This document shows, piece by piece, positions 1-7,915 of a DNA stretch of 16,673 nt. The notes below the pieces were generated by a model, which saw only the letters and a program-made list of their open reading frames with translations, made no database searches and was not told the DNA's origin. The number at the start of each line of letters is the position of its first letter. Within the stretch, counting starts at the first letter, position 1. Position numbers and translations under genes: made by a program. Source of the stretch: JBNJEM01 sp051745935 (GTDB lineage Bacteria; Planctomycetota; Planctomycetia; Pirellulales; Pirellulaceae); the NCBI GenBank assembly GCA_051745935.1, contig JBNJEM010000089.1:1-16673 (forward strand). The letters are read 5' to 3'.

Positions 1-1379
1 TTCTCACATTTAACGTTGTCGGCCCAGTAGCAGCTTTCGACGCCAAGGTCCTTGAGCCGCTTGTGAAGGTGTTCGCCGAACTTGGGATGATGCGTCGCGT
101 TGCCCCCGTCGAGCGCCGGGATGACGTCCTTCTGTCCACCGTAGCAGTGCAGCATCGGCGGATCGTCGGCACTGGCCCACTCGTAGGCGGAGAACTCTTC
201 GATCCACGGCAGAATGTCTTCGCGGTGGGCAAGGAAGTATTCGAACTGCTCCGCTTTTTCCCGCGTCTTCATTTCGTCCCTGGTAAAAAACGCATGTGCG
301 CCGTAAGTGATCCGCGGAATCCACCGGCGCATTTGCCGCGGGTCTAGCGAAGTCTGGGCCTGCATCGGAAAAGCGCACGTCACGCGCGTCGATTCGCGTG
401 CGATCGGATCGGCGCTGTCCGGGTCGGCAAGATCGTCGCGCATCGCAAGCCAGCAGGTCGTCGCGCCGCCGGCGCTGCCGCCGGTCACAGCGATGCGGTC
501 TCCATCGAGACCGAGTTCCCGCGCATGGTATCGCAGATGCTGGAGCGCCCGGGCGGCGTCATAGAGCGGCGCGGCCACTGGCGGACTCATTGCCGGATAT
601 TCGTTGGCATTGCTCACGAAACGATAGTTGAACGAAACGACAGCGAATCCCAGCTTGGTCCAGTTGGGCACGCTGCGATTGACGCCCTCCTTGTCTAGCG
701 CTCCCCAGCCGCCGCCGTGGATGTAGAGGATGACCGGTAGCGGTTTTTCGCCACGCTTTGCCGGGTAGTAGATATCCATCGTGTGCTGCCAGTGCGGCCC
801 GTAACGCATCGAGCGAATGTCGGGCGGCACCTTCTTTTCTCGGCAATCGATCAGGTCCAACCGGCAGGCGAGCGGCCCATCCTTGAAATCCATTTCTGCC
901 GTAAAGGTCTTGCGGTCCGGGCCGATCGTCTTCAACATGCCGCGGAACAGAAGCGTGTTGTCGGCAGTCAGTTCAGGAAGATCGGCAAAGTGGATGTCGC
1001 GGACGGACACCACTTGGCGCAGCTTCAGCTCGGGCGTCGGAGAATCGGCCGGCCCGGTGCGGGTAATCTTGAACCGGTAGTCGCCCCAAACGCTGTTCGG
1101 AGTCATCTCGAAACTGTCGTTCGTCGCGTTCTCGATCTGGCCACTGAGTGTAAAACTGCCGGGCAGGATATCGTGAGGTGTGACAAACCAGCCGTTCTGG
1201 TTTCCGACCACTGGACCTTCTCCAGGCGGGATGTACCAATTGATTGGCCAGTCCGCCAAGGTGGCCTTCCGAATCGGCGACGGTTCATGTGCTGCCAACC
1301 TGCCCAATGGAAGGCAGACCAAAAGTGCCATCAGTACTCTCATGATCCGTATGTCCATCGTCGTTTTTCTCGTCGTCAC
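1..1379 (-). CDS. Secreted alpha/beta-hydrolase (carboxylesterase/acetyl-esterase type), 3' end outside window
   Basis: The minus frame stays open to the window edge, giving 459 visible residues. I chose the GTG at 1379 because AGGAGG (1389-1394) lies 9 nt upstream; ATGs at 1358 and 1343 follow in frame. The N-terminus has basic residues then a hydrophobic stretch ending near LGRLAAHE, so a signal peptide is likely. Residues ~30-195 form an extra domain I do not recognise. The hydrolase fold starts near residue 200: oxyanion-hole motif HGGGW at 221-225, nucleophile elbow GGSAGG with Ser302, and a probable catalytic Asp in GGQKD (D418). The catalytic His should lie beyond the edge. The family hydrolyses carboxylic esters, often acetyl groups on polysaccharides. 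The upstream gene ends inside this gene's ribosome binding site, so the two are probably translationally coupled. The substrate cannot be read from the sequence. Confidence 0.85.
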   Translation of the reverse strand, partial: MTTRKTTMDIRIMRVLMALLVCLPLGRLAAHEPSPIRKATLADWPINWYIPPGEGPVVGNQNGWFVTPHDILPGSFTLSGQIENATNDSFEMTPNSVWGDYRFKITRTGPADSPTPELKLRQVVSVRDIHFADLPELTADNTLLFRGMLKTIGPDRKTFTAEMDFKDGPLACRLDLIDCREKKVPPDIRSMRYGPHWQHTMDIYYPAKRGEKPLPVILYIHGGGWGALDKEGVNRSVPNWTKLGFAVVSFNYRFVSNANEYPAMSPPVAAPLYDAARALQHLRYHARELGLDGDRIAVTGGSAGGATTCWLAMRDDLADPDSADPIARESTRVTCAFPMQAQTSLDPRQMRRWIPRITYGAHAFFTRDEMKTREKAEQFEYFLAHREDILPWIEEFSAYEWASADDPPMLHCYGGQKDVIPALDGGNATHHPKFGEHLHKRLKDLGVESCYWADNVKCE

Positions 1380-1388
1380 TTCTGCTTA

Positions 1389-1394
1389 CCTCCT
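1389..1394 (-). promoter_or_regulatory. Shine-Dalgarno AGGAGG fixing the GTG start at 1379
   Basis: A perfect AGGAGG on the minus strand sits 9 nt before the GTG. It overlaps the TAG stop (1393-1395) of the upstream beta-helix/LamG gene. The overlap implies translational coupling and makes the GTG a better start than the in-frame ATGs 21 and 36 nt further on. Confidence 0.7.
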
Positions 1395-3471
1395 ACTCGC
1401 TTTTTATCAACTCGATCGCACCCGCGTCGCGGCGACCGTTGGGCGCGTTGCCGATAAAGTCGTATTTGAACGGGCCGTCGGTCTGCCACTGGTACAGCTC
1501 GTCGATGGTGGTCTGCGCATCGGCCAGCGTACCCTGGCAGATCCGCATGAAGTCCAGCACTCCCTGGAAGTTGCCCCGGTCGCCTGGCCCCTTGCCGACC
1601 AGGAAATCCGCCCGGCAGTCGAGCGACACATCGGCCGGCAACTCGGTCTTCGAACCACCGGAACGTCCACCGTCCAGATAGACGGTCATACGCCCTGTGT
1701 GGCGGTCGATCTCGGCCAGAACGTGATGCCACCGCCCGTCATTCACGGCGTCGGACGTCCTCACGGAGGCGGCTTTGCCGCCAGCGCCAATCTGAAGGGC
1801 GGCCCTACCCTGGCCATCGATGACCAGACAGTAGCCGCTGCTGCCGTCATGCTTGGACAGCAAGGCGGCATTCGTCAGCCCCGGTTCGGACTTGAATAGG
1901 GCCTCAACCATCAGGTTCTGGGTGCCGATGATCAGCGTGTTACGCAACTGGCCGGGGTAGCGAACGACGGCGTCCGGCGCGTACTCCGCCTGTCGCCCTT
2001 CGCCGCTGACCGGCTCCGGGACGATCCATGGCGTATCCGGAAAATGCCTCATCTTGACCTGCTCTCCCCGCTTGTTCAGTGAGTAGATGGGAATGGTGAT
2101 GTCCGCCCGCATGTCCCGGTCGTGGACAACGGCGAACCGTGTGCCGTCGAATACCACGCCGCCCCGGCACCAGTCTTCCAGCGGCGACTCGACGTAGGCT
2201 TCGAGCGTCCTGTCGCTGAGCTGCAAGTCCAGCGGCGGCACGTGCTCGTAGTTCATGCGATAGTAGTGCGCCCGCGACTGGTACCACGCGTAGTCGGTCA
2301 CGCGATCGGGGTCGGCCCGATTCTCGGTAAAGTGCCACTCACCGACGCATCCGTGCAGCGACCAGGGGATAAAGTAGGTCGCGCCACGGTCGATGGCCGG
2401 AGACTCGTCGCTGGGACGAAAGTCCACCTCGGACAGGTCCCGAATGGGCTTCGGTGAGGGCTTGCCCACGATGGGGTTCTGCTCGGCACGCCAGCCGAGC
2501 TGGCCGTAGCGGATCGGGAAATCCTGCATAGCCTTTGCCAACTCCTCGACCGTTTCGCCTTCGATTCCCTTCGGGATTCCGCCCTCGGGGTTCTCGCGGA
2601 GCAGTGTGCCAGGGATCGCTCGGCCGTGGAAGACGTTGTTGGCGTAGGCCAGCGTCGGCACTCCGCGGCGGCCGGAGCTGCCGTCATCGCCGCCGCCGAC
2701 CAGCGATGGGTCGCCCTGGCGGTCGTGGGCGATAAACTTGGGATTCCGGTCGCCCCCGACCTCGCTGAACAAGTTGCCGATCACGTCGTTGCGATGTCCG
2801 CCGCTGCCACCGACGCCATCGCCCGTGCGGTAGAGCGTATTGTTCACGAATTGGTTCAGGAAGCCGAATACCATGAAGTATCCGGGCGTTCCAGTAGCGT
2901 AGCGATCCTGGCTCCTGTCGTTGGACCGTGCCCAAATGATATTGTTGAAGCTGTAGATCTTGTAAGCGCCGTCCAGGTAGAGCGGGTAGGACAGGTTGAT
3001 GCCGCCTTTACGTCCACCGAACATGGTGATACCGGCGGGCATTACGCCCGGCGAATTGCCGATGTTGTTGTCGTAGCAGTAGATGGCCCCGCCCTGCCAC
3101 AGCGACATGCCGCCATAGTCGTTCACGGCCAAGGCCGTATCCAACGTCTTATTGTGATGCACGAGCAGGCGGGAGAGCGGCCACTCGACCTGCGAGCGGC
3201 TGCGGATGCCGGCGAAGATCATCAACCCGCTGCCCCAACTGTCCTCGACGATGTTCCCCGCGATCTCGCCGGTACGTGGGTACAGGATCTCCACGCACGG
3301 TAGCGGCGTCTGCAGGTTGTCTTTGTGGCGGATGCCGGTGTTCTTGAACTTGTTACGCATGACCTCCACGTGGCCACAAATTTTGGGGTCAGGTCTTGAC
3401 ATATAACTTATCGCGGCCTGTCTCATGTTCTCTTGCAAGCCGCCAGCCCGATGGCTCCTTCTTTGCGTCAT
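1393..3471 (-). CDS. Right-handed beta-helix protein with C-terminal LamG domain, probably 5'-truncated
   Basis: 692 codons. Residues ~33-330 show the Asn-rich rungs of a parallel beta-helix (MRNKF, AGNIVED, VHHNKT, YDNNIGN, FNNIIW, VNNTLYR, IGNLFSE), followed by DFRPSDESPAIDRGA, a motif that commonly closes these domains in secreted polysaccharide-active or surface proteins. Residues ~505-665 resemble a LamG/concanavalin-like domain (LLSKHDGSSGYCLVIDG, DGRWHHVLAEIDR, TVYLDGG). Such proteins are normally exported, but no signal peptide is visible. The first ~32 codons do not look like the family, and recognisable beta-helix starts near GHVEV (around 3375), next to a GGGGTCAGGTCTTGACAT tract. 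I infer that the true 5' end was lost and replaced. The real start is uncertain (3471, 3402 or 3360). It probably shares a transcript with the downstream esterase; a role in glycan breakdown is inference. Confidence 0.75.
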   Translation of the reverse strand: MTQRRSHRAGGLQENMRQAAISYMSRPDPKICGHVEVMRNKFKNTGIRHKDNLQTPLPCVEILYPRTGEIAGNIVEDSWGSGLMIFAGIRSRSQVEWPLSRLLVHHNKTLDTALAVNDYGGMSLWQGGAIYCYDNNIGNSPGVMPAGITMFGGRKGGINLSYPLYLDGAYKIYSFNNIIWARSNDRSQDRYATGTPGYFMVFGFLNQFVNNTLYRTGDGVGGSGGHRNDVIGNLFSEVGGDRNPKFIAHDRQGDPSLVGGGDDGSSGRRGVPTLAYANNVFHGRAIPGTLLRENPEGGIPKGIEGETVEELAKAMQDFPIRYGQLGWRAEQNPIVGKPSPKPIRDLSEVDFRPSDESPAIDRGATYFIPWSLHGCVGEWHFTENRADPDRVTDYAWYQSRAHYYRMNYEHVPPLDLQLSDRTLEAYVESPLEDWCRGGVVFDGTRFAVVHDRDMRADITIPIYSLNKRGEQVKMRHFPDTPWIVPEPVSGEGRQAEYAPDAVVRYPGQLRNTLIIGTQNLMVEALFKSEPGLTNAALLSKHDGSSGYCLVIDGQGRAALQIGAGGKAASVRTSDAVNDGRWHHVLAEIDRHTGRMTVYLDGGRSGGSKTELPADVSLDCRADFLVGKGPGDRGNFQGVLDFMRICQGTLADAQTTIDELYQWQTDGPFKYDFIGNAPNGRRDAGAIELIKSE

Positions 3472-3595
3472 TCCTCGGAAAGCAACATGTCTTCTATTCG
3501 GGAGAGTCGAAGGTTCCAGCTTCGCGGTTGGCTGCGGCGGTCTTCCGTTGCAAACCAGGTTTTGCGCCCTGACAAGCGAAACGGCCCAGAGTAGG

Positions 3596-3625
3596 TTGAC
3601 GAATTCGTTTACAGAAACGTCTAGT
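3596..3625 (+). promoter_or_regulatory. Possible promoter with nested palindromes upstream of the antitoxin gene
   Basis: TTGACG (3596-3601) and TCTAGT (3620-3625) are separated by 18 bp, a fair but not strong sigma-70 match. The spacer holds a perfect 10-bp palindrome ACGAATTCGT (3599-3608) and an inverted repeat CGTTT-ACAG-AAACG (3606-3619). RHH antitoxins usually repress their own promoter through such repeats, so this is a reasonable operator candidate. It is inference from position and symmetry only. Confidence 0.35.
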
Positions 3626-3653
3626 GAATTGTATGCGTTACAAGGAGATGTCG

Positions 3654-3902
3654 ATGACCAGCACCACCGTTCGCGTCAGCGAACCCACCCACCGGACGCT
3701 TCGGGAGCTATCTGAGCAACTGGGCGAGTCCATGCAGGGAATCCTGAATCAGGCCATTGAGGACTACCGCCGAAAACGGCTTCTCGAGCAAGCCAATGCC
3801 GGGTATGCCGCCCTACGCGGAAACCCCGACGCATGGGAGGAGGAATTGACCGAGCGTGCGGACTGGGAAGTCACTCTCTCTGACGGATTGGACAACGAAT
3901 GA
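3654..3902 (+). CDS. Ribbon-helix-helix antitoxin of a MazEF-type pair
   Basis: 82 residues from the ATG at 3654, chosen because AAGGAG (3642-3647) lies 6 nt upstream; the ATG at 3648 would leave no spacing and an in-frame GTG at 3624 has no ribosome site. The N-terminus TTVRVSEPTHRTLRELSEQ followed by GESMQGILNQAIEDYRRKR fits a ribbon-helix-helix DNA-binding fold (beta strand about residues 3-8, two helices to about 45). The acidic C-terminus (EEELTERADWEV) is typical of the segment that wraps the toxin. The stop overlaps the MazF start as ATGA, the usual antitoxin-toxin coupling. The protein looks intact, although its partner is truncated, so it may now be an orphan antitoxin or an antidote to MazF elsewhere. 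Confidence 0.8.
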   Translation: MTSTTVRVSEPTHRTLRELSEQLGESMQGILNQAIEDYRRKRLLEQANAGYAALRGNPDAWEEELTERADWEVTLSDGLDNE

Positions 3903-4306
3903 GTGCGCAGCCTCCTTCCCGTGGCGAGATCTGGATGGTGGACCTGAATCCCACTCGCGGCCACGAGCAGGCTGGTGTGCGGCCGGCGCTGGTGGTTTCC
4001 GTCGACACATTCAACCATGGTCTCGCCGGACTGGCCGTAGTGTTACCGGTCACTTCCCGCCACAAAGGAATCTCTCTGCATGTGCCGGTCGATCCGCCGG
4101 ACTGGCTCAGCGACAGGCGGCCAATCGGCGCAGAGCAGCGATACACGCAACAGAGACACCGCCAAGACACAAAAGCAGGAACGTGGAAGGCTCCGGAACT
4201 GGCACGGCGCGGATGTTCTCCAATTGAACGCCGTCCCCGAGGTCGGGACGATCGGCACGAATCTCCCACACCTTGGCGAAGCCGGTTGGCTGCGCCGCCG
4301 TGGTGA
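3899..4306 (+). pseudogene. mazF: MazF/PemK-type endoribonuclease toxin, C-terminally truncated
   Basis: Residues 1-69 are clearly MazF: SRGEIWMVDLNPTRGHEQAG, RPALVVS and LPVTSRHKGI. The Arg and Thr corresponding to the catalytic pair of E. coli MazF (R29, T52) are present at R28 and T52. After VPVDPPDW (ending at 4105) similarity stops; the final strands, usually containing an LCDQI-like segment and a helix and bringing the family to about 110 residues, are missing. The frame continues for 66 unrelated codons that are antisense to the 3' end of the convergent PEP-CTERM gene, whose stop is at 4107-4109. This looks like a deletion or insertion joint that removed the toxin's last third. Dimerisation and activity are probably lost, though that is inference from the missing core strands. 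Confidence 0.75.
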
Positions 4307-4826
4307 AGTCCACTTCGCCTGGCCAATTTCCCTGGGAATCGGAAATCGACCGGATCGTCGTCGTGCCGGGAAACAGGTCGGGAACATCGACTCGCTCGCC
4401 GTCCGCCAGCAAGGTCACGGTGTCCGCAAGTCCGACGGACGCGAATGTCAGTTTCGTGAGCTGAACAGGCAGCGGAAACTCGAGCCGAAGGTACTCCCCG
4501 CCGTTTTTACCATTCAGTTGCACTTGGCCTTGGATCCCCGTGTCCCTTCCCGCTTGCGGATTAAGTACCCCCAGTCCCCATTTGTCCAAATAGGCCTTCG
4601 CACTGTCTACATCCGCATTCGGCGTGCATCCTATAGTTGATCCTGAGAGTGTTACCGCGAAATCCCGAGGACCGACCACCGGGGCCACGTCTGCGAACTG
4701 GACAAACCCACGCGACTGCTCTCCTAACTCGGGAAGAAAGTAGTATTGGACGATGTCGGCGCTTGCGATCCCGCCGCGACCGGCCGCGCCCACTAAACAG
4801 ACGGCGAAGATTAAGCAATTACGCAC
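4107..4826 (-). CDS. Secreted PEP-CTERM protein of unknown function
   Basis: 239 residues from the GTG at 4826, supported by AAGGAG (4835-4840) 8 nt upstream; in-frame codons further up lack a ribosome site. The N-terminus (VRNCLIFAVCLVGAAGRGG, then IASADIV) is a signal peptide. The mature part has no motif I recognise beyond beta-rich sequence such as LRLEFPLPVQLTKLTF. The C-terminus is a clear PEP-CTERM sorting signal: PVPEPSTF, a hydrophobic stretch LLLCLGGVSVACIAAL, then RR. Proteins with this tail are handled by exosortase and delivered to the cell surface or extracellular matrix. Its last bases overlap in antisense with the broken mazF, so its own 3' end lies at that joint; the sorting signal is nonetheless complete. 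Confidence 0.8.
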   Translation of the reverse strand: MRNCLIFAVCLVGAAGRGGIASADIVQYYFLPELGEQSRGFVQFADVAPVVGPRDFAVTLSGSTIGCTPNADVDSAKAYLDKWGLGVLNPQAGRDTGIQGQVQLNGKNGGEYLRLEFPLPVQLTKLTFASVGLADTVTLLADGERVDVPDLFPGTTTIRSISDSQGNWPGEVDFTTAAQPTGFAKVWEIRADRPDLGDGVQLENIRAVPVPEPSTFLLLCLGGVSVACIAALRRLAACR

Positions 4827-4968
4827 GCCCTTCTCTCCTTTTGTTCCAAACTCCACCCCCTTGTATCTTTCCACCAATCGGTGCCGCTGCACATTAGGAT
4901 CGCCATACCCCGGCACCATCCAAGGTATTTCAGCAAGCAACCCCAAGTGCCTTGGTCACGGAATGCAG

Positions 4969-5001
4969 GCAACAGGCAATATGTACGCAACAGGCAATAT
5001 G
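4969..5001. repeat. Two direct copies of GCAACAGGCAATATG, 18-bp period
   Basis: Identical 15-mers at 4969-4983 and 4987-5001, preceded by one more partial GCAGGCAAC. This is a small tandem array in non-coding sequence. Confidence 0.7.
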
Positions 5002-5265
5002 CGCAATCCCAAGTCGCCACCCGTTTATCGTACGCACCTCTTGCTCGGTTTTCAACCATTCCGCGAATGACAATGGGCATTCTGGGGGGTGTCAATACAG
5101 CCCCATAGAAGCCCCCCTTCAATGGGCAGATTTCGTGGGGAGAGCGAACGAGATGGCGTCCTTCTCGCTCATAGAGCGCAGCGGCGAAGGGGTACTGCCG
5201 CGAGATTGTGGGCCAGGGGCATTTCCGGACAGACAAGAAACGGTGGCGGTGCTGGCGGGAATATA

Positions 5266-5363
5266 CTTCAGGCGGTTGGACTTGTCCGGGTGGCAAGCTG
5301 CCCGACGCAATCCGTCCTCCCGTTGGTCGGACTTGCGGCGGACAAAGTCACCGCGACTGGTAT
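5266..5363 (+). repeat. Dispersed ~100-bp repeat A, copy 1
   Basis: Closely similar in the same orientation to 16410-16508. Shared tracts include CTTCAGGCGGTTGGA, AGCTGCCCGACGCA, CTCCCGTTGGTCGGACT and GCGGCGGACAAAGTCA. Differences are scattered substitutions, so the copies are old relative to the tandem duplications elsewhere in the window. No open frame is conserved between them, arguing for a non-coding repeat. Confidence 0.8.
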
Positions 5364-5580
5364 GGATTGTTCTGCATTCGTCGCGCGTGCTCGATTCACA
5401 AGCTGAAGATCTCGCGACTGGGCCACGACGATTATCGGCGGTGTTACGGATAGCAGACCGGATCCACGGATGAACGAAAGGAGTCGTGTGATGTTTCGTT
5501 TCGCGAGTGACCGTGCCGGCCGCGTTCCCTTGGGTCCCTGTCGTCCTTGTGCGTTTACCCGAACGTTGCAAAAAGGATGC

Positions 5581-5605
5581 GTAGGACGGGTCTCCAGGCC
5601 CGTCT
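5581..5605 (+). repeat. REP-like hairpin, forward copy
   Basis: GTAGGACGGGTCTCCAGG followed by CCCGTCT; the GACGGG and CCCGTC arms pair. It is the exact reverse complement of 5701-5725, so the two form a 25-bp perfect inverted pair around about 95 bp. The pairing resembles REP/REPIN elements. Confidence 0.75.
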
Positions 5606-5700
5606 ATCACAGTGGAAAATGGTCATCTTGCGGATGTTTGCAGACTTCACGTTTCGTGAACTTTGCAGACAGTGAATCAAAGTCGGTTTCGCACGCCAAC

Positions 5701-5725
5701 AGACGGGCCTGGAGACCCGTCCTAC
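5701..5725 (-). repeat. REP-like hairpin, inverted copy
   Basis: Exact reverse complement of 5581-5605. Together they could fold into one long stem or two small hairpins. No transposase is visible nearby. Confidence 0.75.
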
Positions 5726-5929
5726 TTCAATCGTTATGCAACTGCAGGGTTTAGACGGGCAAGGCGCAACAAAATGAGCTAGAACGACTTAGAATTGTTC
5801 CTTAGTCCGGGGTGGGGCTGAGGGGGTCTGGAATAGACCCTTAACCGTGCTTGGATCCACTCCGTGTGCGTTGGAATCGGGCCCCCTGTTGCACGCTTCG
5901 AGAGGCCCCCAACGTTGCATGAATCCTTG

Positions 5930-5954
5930 GTAGGACGGACTTCCCAGTCCGTCT
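5930..5954 (+). repeat. REP-like hairpin, variant
   Basis: GTAGGACGGAC, TTCCCA, GTCCGTCT: a perfect 7-bp stem GACGGAC/GTCCGTC. It keeps the outer GTAGGACGG...CGTCT frame of the 5581 element but has a different core, so it appears to be a subfamily member in which both stem sides changed together. Confidence 0.7.
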
Positions 5955-6101
5955 CTTCCCGCCTCGAAAGTTCGTCTTGGTGGCGCGCTTGCATCTCACC
6001 ATTGCTGAACTGAAGCGATATTCGACTGGTACCACTCTATGCGGGTATGTCACGGACGGCTTGCACATTCATCCCGTATTTTTGGCAGCACTGGAGAAGA
6101 C

Positions 6102-7211
6102 TTACCAGCGATACTCACCGCCGACAAAGCCACCGTGGTAGAACGTACCTCCCCCGTTGTCCAAACTGACAATGGCACTCGAAGGGTCAGAATTGTCCAA
6201 CTGTTCGGGTGCCAGAGCAATGCCCTCGATCCAGAGAGCCATGTAGCTCACGCTGAAGGATAGCTGGTCTGTAATCGCACGTTTGGCGGTAATGCCCAGA
6301 TCGCCGACAAAAGCCGCATTGGAGTCACGTGCCGCCCCGTGGGTAACGACGCCACCGGCACTCGTAAAGTCCTCGGTCGTGTCCTGATTGGCACGGTTCC
6401 CGTAGAGTCCCGCTTTGAGCCAACCGTCCAACTCCCAGGCACTCGGGTTCGGCAGTTCGGTCAGCATACCCAACTGCATGCCGTACAGGTGGTTATAGAC
6501 GTTAATCGCGTAACGGGGGGAGGTGTCCCCCGTGTCGAAAACCGTGCTGAAGTCCTCACCGAGTTCCACCCAGCGGAACCCCGCCAGCATCGTGAGCCAG
6601 TCGGCGTTCCTGGAGTGGTGATAGAAGTTGAGCTCCGTGTTGTAGAGGCGAGAACCATAATGAAATGTCGCAACCCCGTCCCCGGAAGTCGGGTCGCCAG
6701 GAGTACCTAGCTCTGGCAGATAAGGAAGACTGGGAAACTGGACACTATAATTGCCCATCACCTGGTCGGTGGAGGACCAACTGTCAATCGCGTAGAACTC
6801 GACCCCGAAGCGATTACATGCATTGAGGCGATACGTTGCACCGACGGCAGGGCCCCAACCGAAGCCGAAATCCAGGTCGCCGGTTCCAAACACCTGCGAT
6901 CCTTTGGGTGTTCCGGGATCTCCATACGCCAACGGCAAGTCGCTGCAGGCATTACGCGTCAGAAACACGGCGCTGGTCCATACATGCCAAGGAGAGCAGT
7001 CACAACACTCACGACAAGCGGCCGTGGCAGTGCTGGTCGGTACTGCACCGCCCACGGATCTGTTACTTGTTTCTACCTCCGACGACTGCTGTATGACCGG
7101 CGTATCGCCTTGGACGGTCCCGCCATGCAACATGCAGGCCAAAGTGGCAGCGAACATCAACCAGTGGCAACCAGCAGGGAACTGCGCGGCGGAACAGCGT
7201 GAGAATCTCAT
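6102..7211 (-). CDS. BBP7-like outer-membrane beta-barrel protein
   Basis: 369 residues. The N-terminus has a hydrophobic signal-like stretch (HWLMFAATLACMLHGGTVQG), then a low-complexity, cysteine-containing segment (ATAACRECCDCSPW) and a body of alternating beta strands: GFGWGPAVGATYRL, GVEFYAIDSW, YNTELNFYHH, WLTMLAGFRWVELGEDF, WELDGWLKAGLYGNRA, and a final FYHGGFVGGEYRW ending in an aromatic residue, as is usual for outer-membrane barrels. The overall look matches the BBP7 family of beta-barrel proteins, abundant in planctomycetes, whose function is not established. The ATG at 7211 has only a weak purine-rich site upstream; an internal Met within the signal region is the alternative. It stands alone, with no gene within 350 bp upstream. 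Confidence 0.75.
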   Translation of the reverse strand: MRFSRCSAAQFPAGCHWLMFAATLACMLHGGTVQGDTPVIQQSSEVETSNRSVGGAVPTSTATAACRECCDCSPWHVWTSAVFLTRNACSDLPLAYGDPGTPKGSQVFGTGDLDFGFGWGPAVGATYRLNACNRFGVEFYAIDSWSSTDQVMGNYSVQFPSLPYLPELGTPGDPTSGDGVATFHYGSRLYNTELNFYHHSRNADWLTMLAGFRWVELGEDFSTVFDTGDTSPRYAINVYNHLYGMQLGMLTELPNPSAWELDGWLKAGLYGNRANQDTTEDFTSAGGVVTHGAARDSNAAFVGDLGITAKRAITDQLSFSVSYMALWIEGIALAPEQLDNSDPSSAIVSLDNGGGTFYHGGFVGGEYRW

Positions 7212-7568
7212 GGCACTCTACTCGCGTTTTTGAGGGCTGAGTCTGTCCGTGAGTGGCGGAATACCGAAGGATCACCGGCGGCCATAGCCGTTTGGCCGCG
7301 AGTTGGAAGCATCCAACTGCTAGTGATTTTCGGGCCGACATTAGCAGCATGTTGAACAAACGAGTTATCATGCACACAAGCGCTACAACCGACAAGGTTT
7401 ACCATTGGTTTCGCCAGGTATTTTCATAAGAATGAAGCATGGAACGGTCGATCGGCGAAGATTTTGACGAAACGAAGCAGAATGGCGGTGAACTGGCGTT
7501 TCTCACGCTGCCGCGGGCGGTCGGTTATACTGATCGTTGGAATCAAGCATGACTGAAAGGAGAACCAG
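7212..7568. other. Intergenic region between BBP7-like gene and small membrane protein
   Basis: Divergent promoter region for the two flanking genes. I see TATACT at 7526-7531 as a possible -10 for the downstream gene, with no convincing -35. A 37-codon frame (7439-7552) is present but unsupported. No repeats or RNA genes are recognised. Confidence 0.4.
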
Positions 7569-7781
7569 ATGACGGCAAGCCAGAAACTCAAGAGCATCTC
7601 CGCGGTGGTCGCTGTCGTCGCCGCGATCACCCTCGGCGTCGCCCTTATCTTGGCGATTTGGTTTGAGTTTGAGTACGAAATCCTTTGGAAATCGATCGCT
7701 ACGTGTTTCGTTGTGCTGCTGCTTGCGGGATTCCTGCACGTTGTCGCCCAAGGCATGGTCCAGGGCGAGGAAAAGAACTAA
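7569..7781 (+). CDS. Small two-helix membrane protein of unknown function
   Basis: 70 residues with AAAGGAG (7556-7562) 6 nt before the ATG, a strong ribosome site. Two hydrophobic segments are evident: about residues 9-31 (ISAVVAVVAAITLGVALIL) and 38-60 (ILWKSIATCFVVLLLAGFL), separated by an acidic turn EFEYE. The C-terminus GEEKN is polar. I recognise no family. It is isolated, followed by a hairpin at 7960-7977 and the convergent chimera gene, so context gives no clue to function. Confidence 0.65.
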   Translation: MTASQKLKSISAVVAVVAAITLGVALILAIWFEFEYEILWKSIATCFVVLLLAGFLHVVAQGMVQGEEKN

Positions 7782-7915
7782 GCCTTGGCACGGAGACATC
7801 GCGGCAGAAACGAAATTTCGAGCACTTTGATCGCCACATCGCCAAGTTATTGCCGCACACCTTCCCTCTCCCGATACCGTGTTGGTATGAATTCAGTCTA
7901 CAATCCAGCCTCATA

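Larger units (their letters stand above)
4827..6101. other. Gene-poor interval with short repeats
   Basis: About 1.3 kb in which I find no convincing gene: open frames are short, lack good ribosome sites and resemble no family I know. It holds an 18-bp-period direct repeat (4969-5001), one copy of a ~100-bp dispersed repeat (5266-5363), and three REP-like hairpins (5581-5605, 5701-5725, 5930-5954). Decayed gene fragments may be present but cannot be named. Confidence 0.5.

Noticed and set aside
783..1899. Several plus-strand open frames opposite the esterase and LamG gene
   Set aside because: They lie antisense to frames with clear motifs (HGGGW, GGSAGG, LamG) and resemble no protein family.
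4811..5296. Minus-strand frame of 161 codons upstream of the PEP-CTERM gene
   Set aside because: Contains AYCLLRTYCLLPA-like sequence from the direct repeat and no domain; it overlaps the start of the well-supported PEP-CTERM gene.
7439..7552. 37-codon frame just before the small membrane protein (MERSIGEDFDETKQ...)
   Set aside because: Well placed, but with only a weak purine stretch upstream and no similarity I know; too short to support from one sequence.
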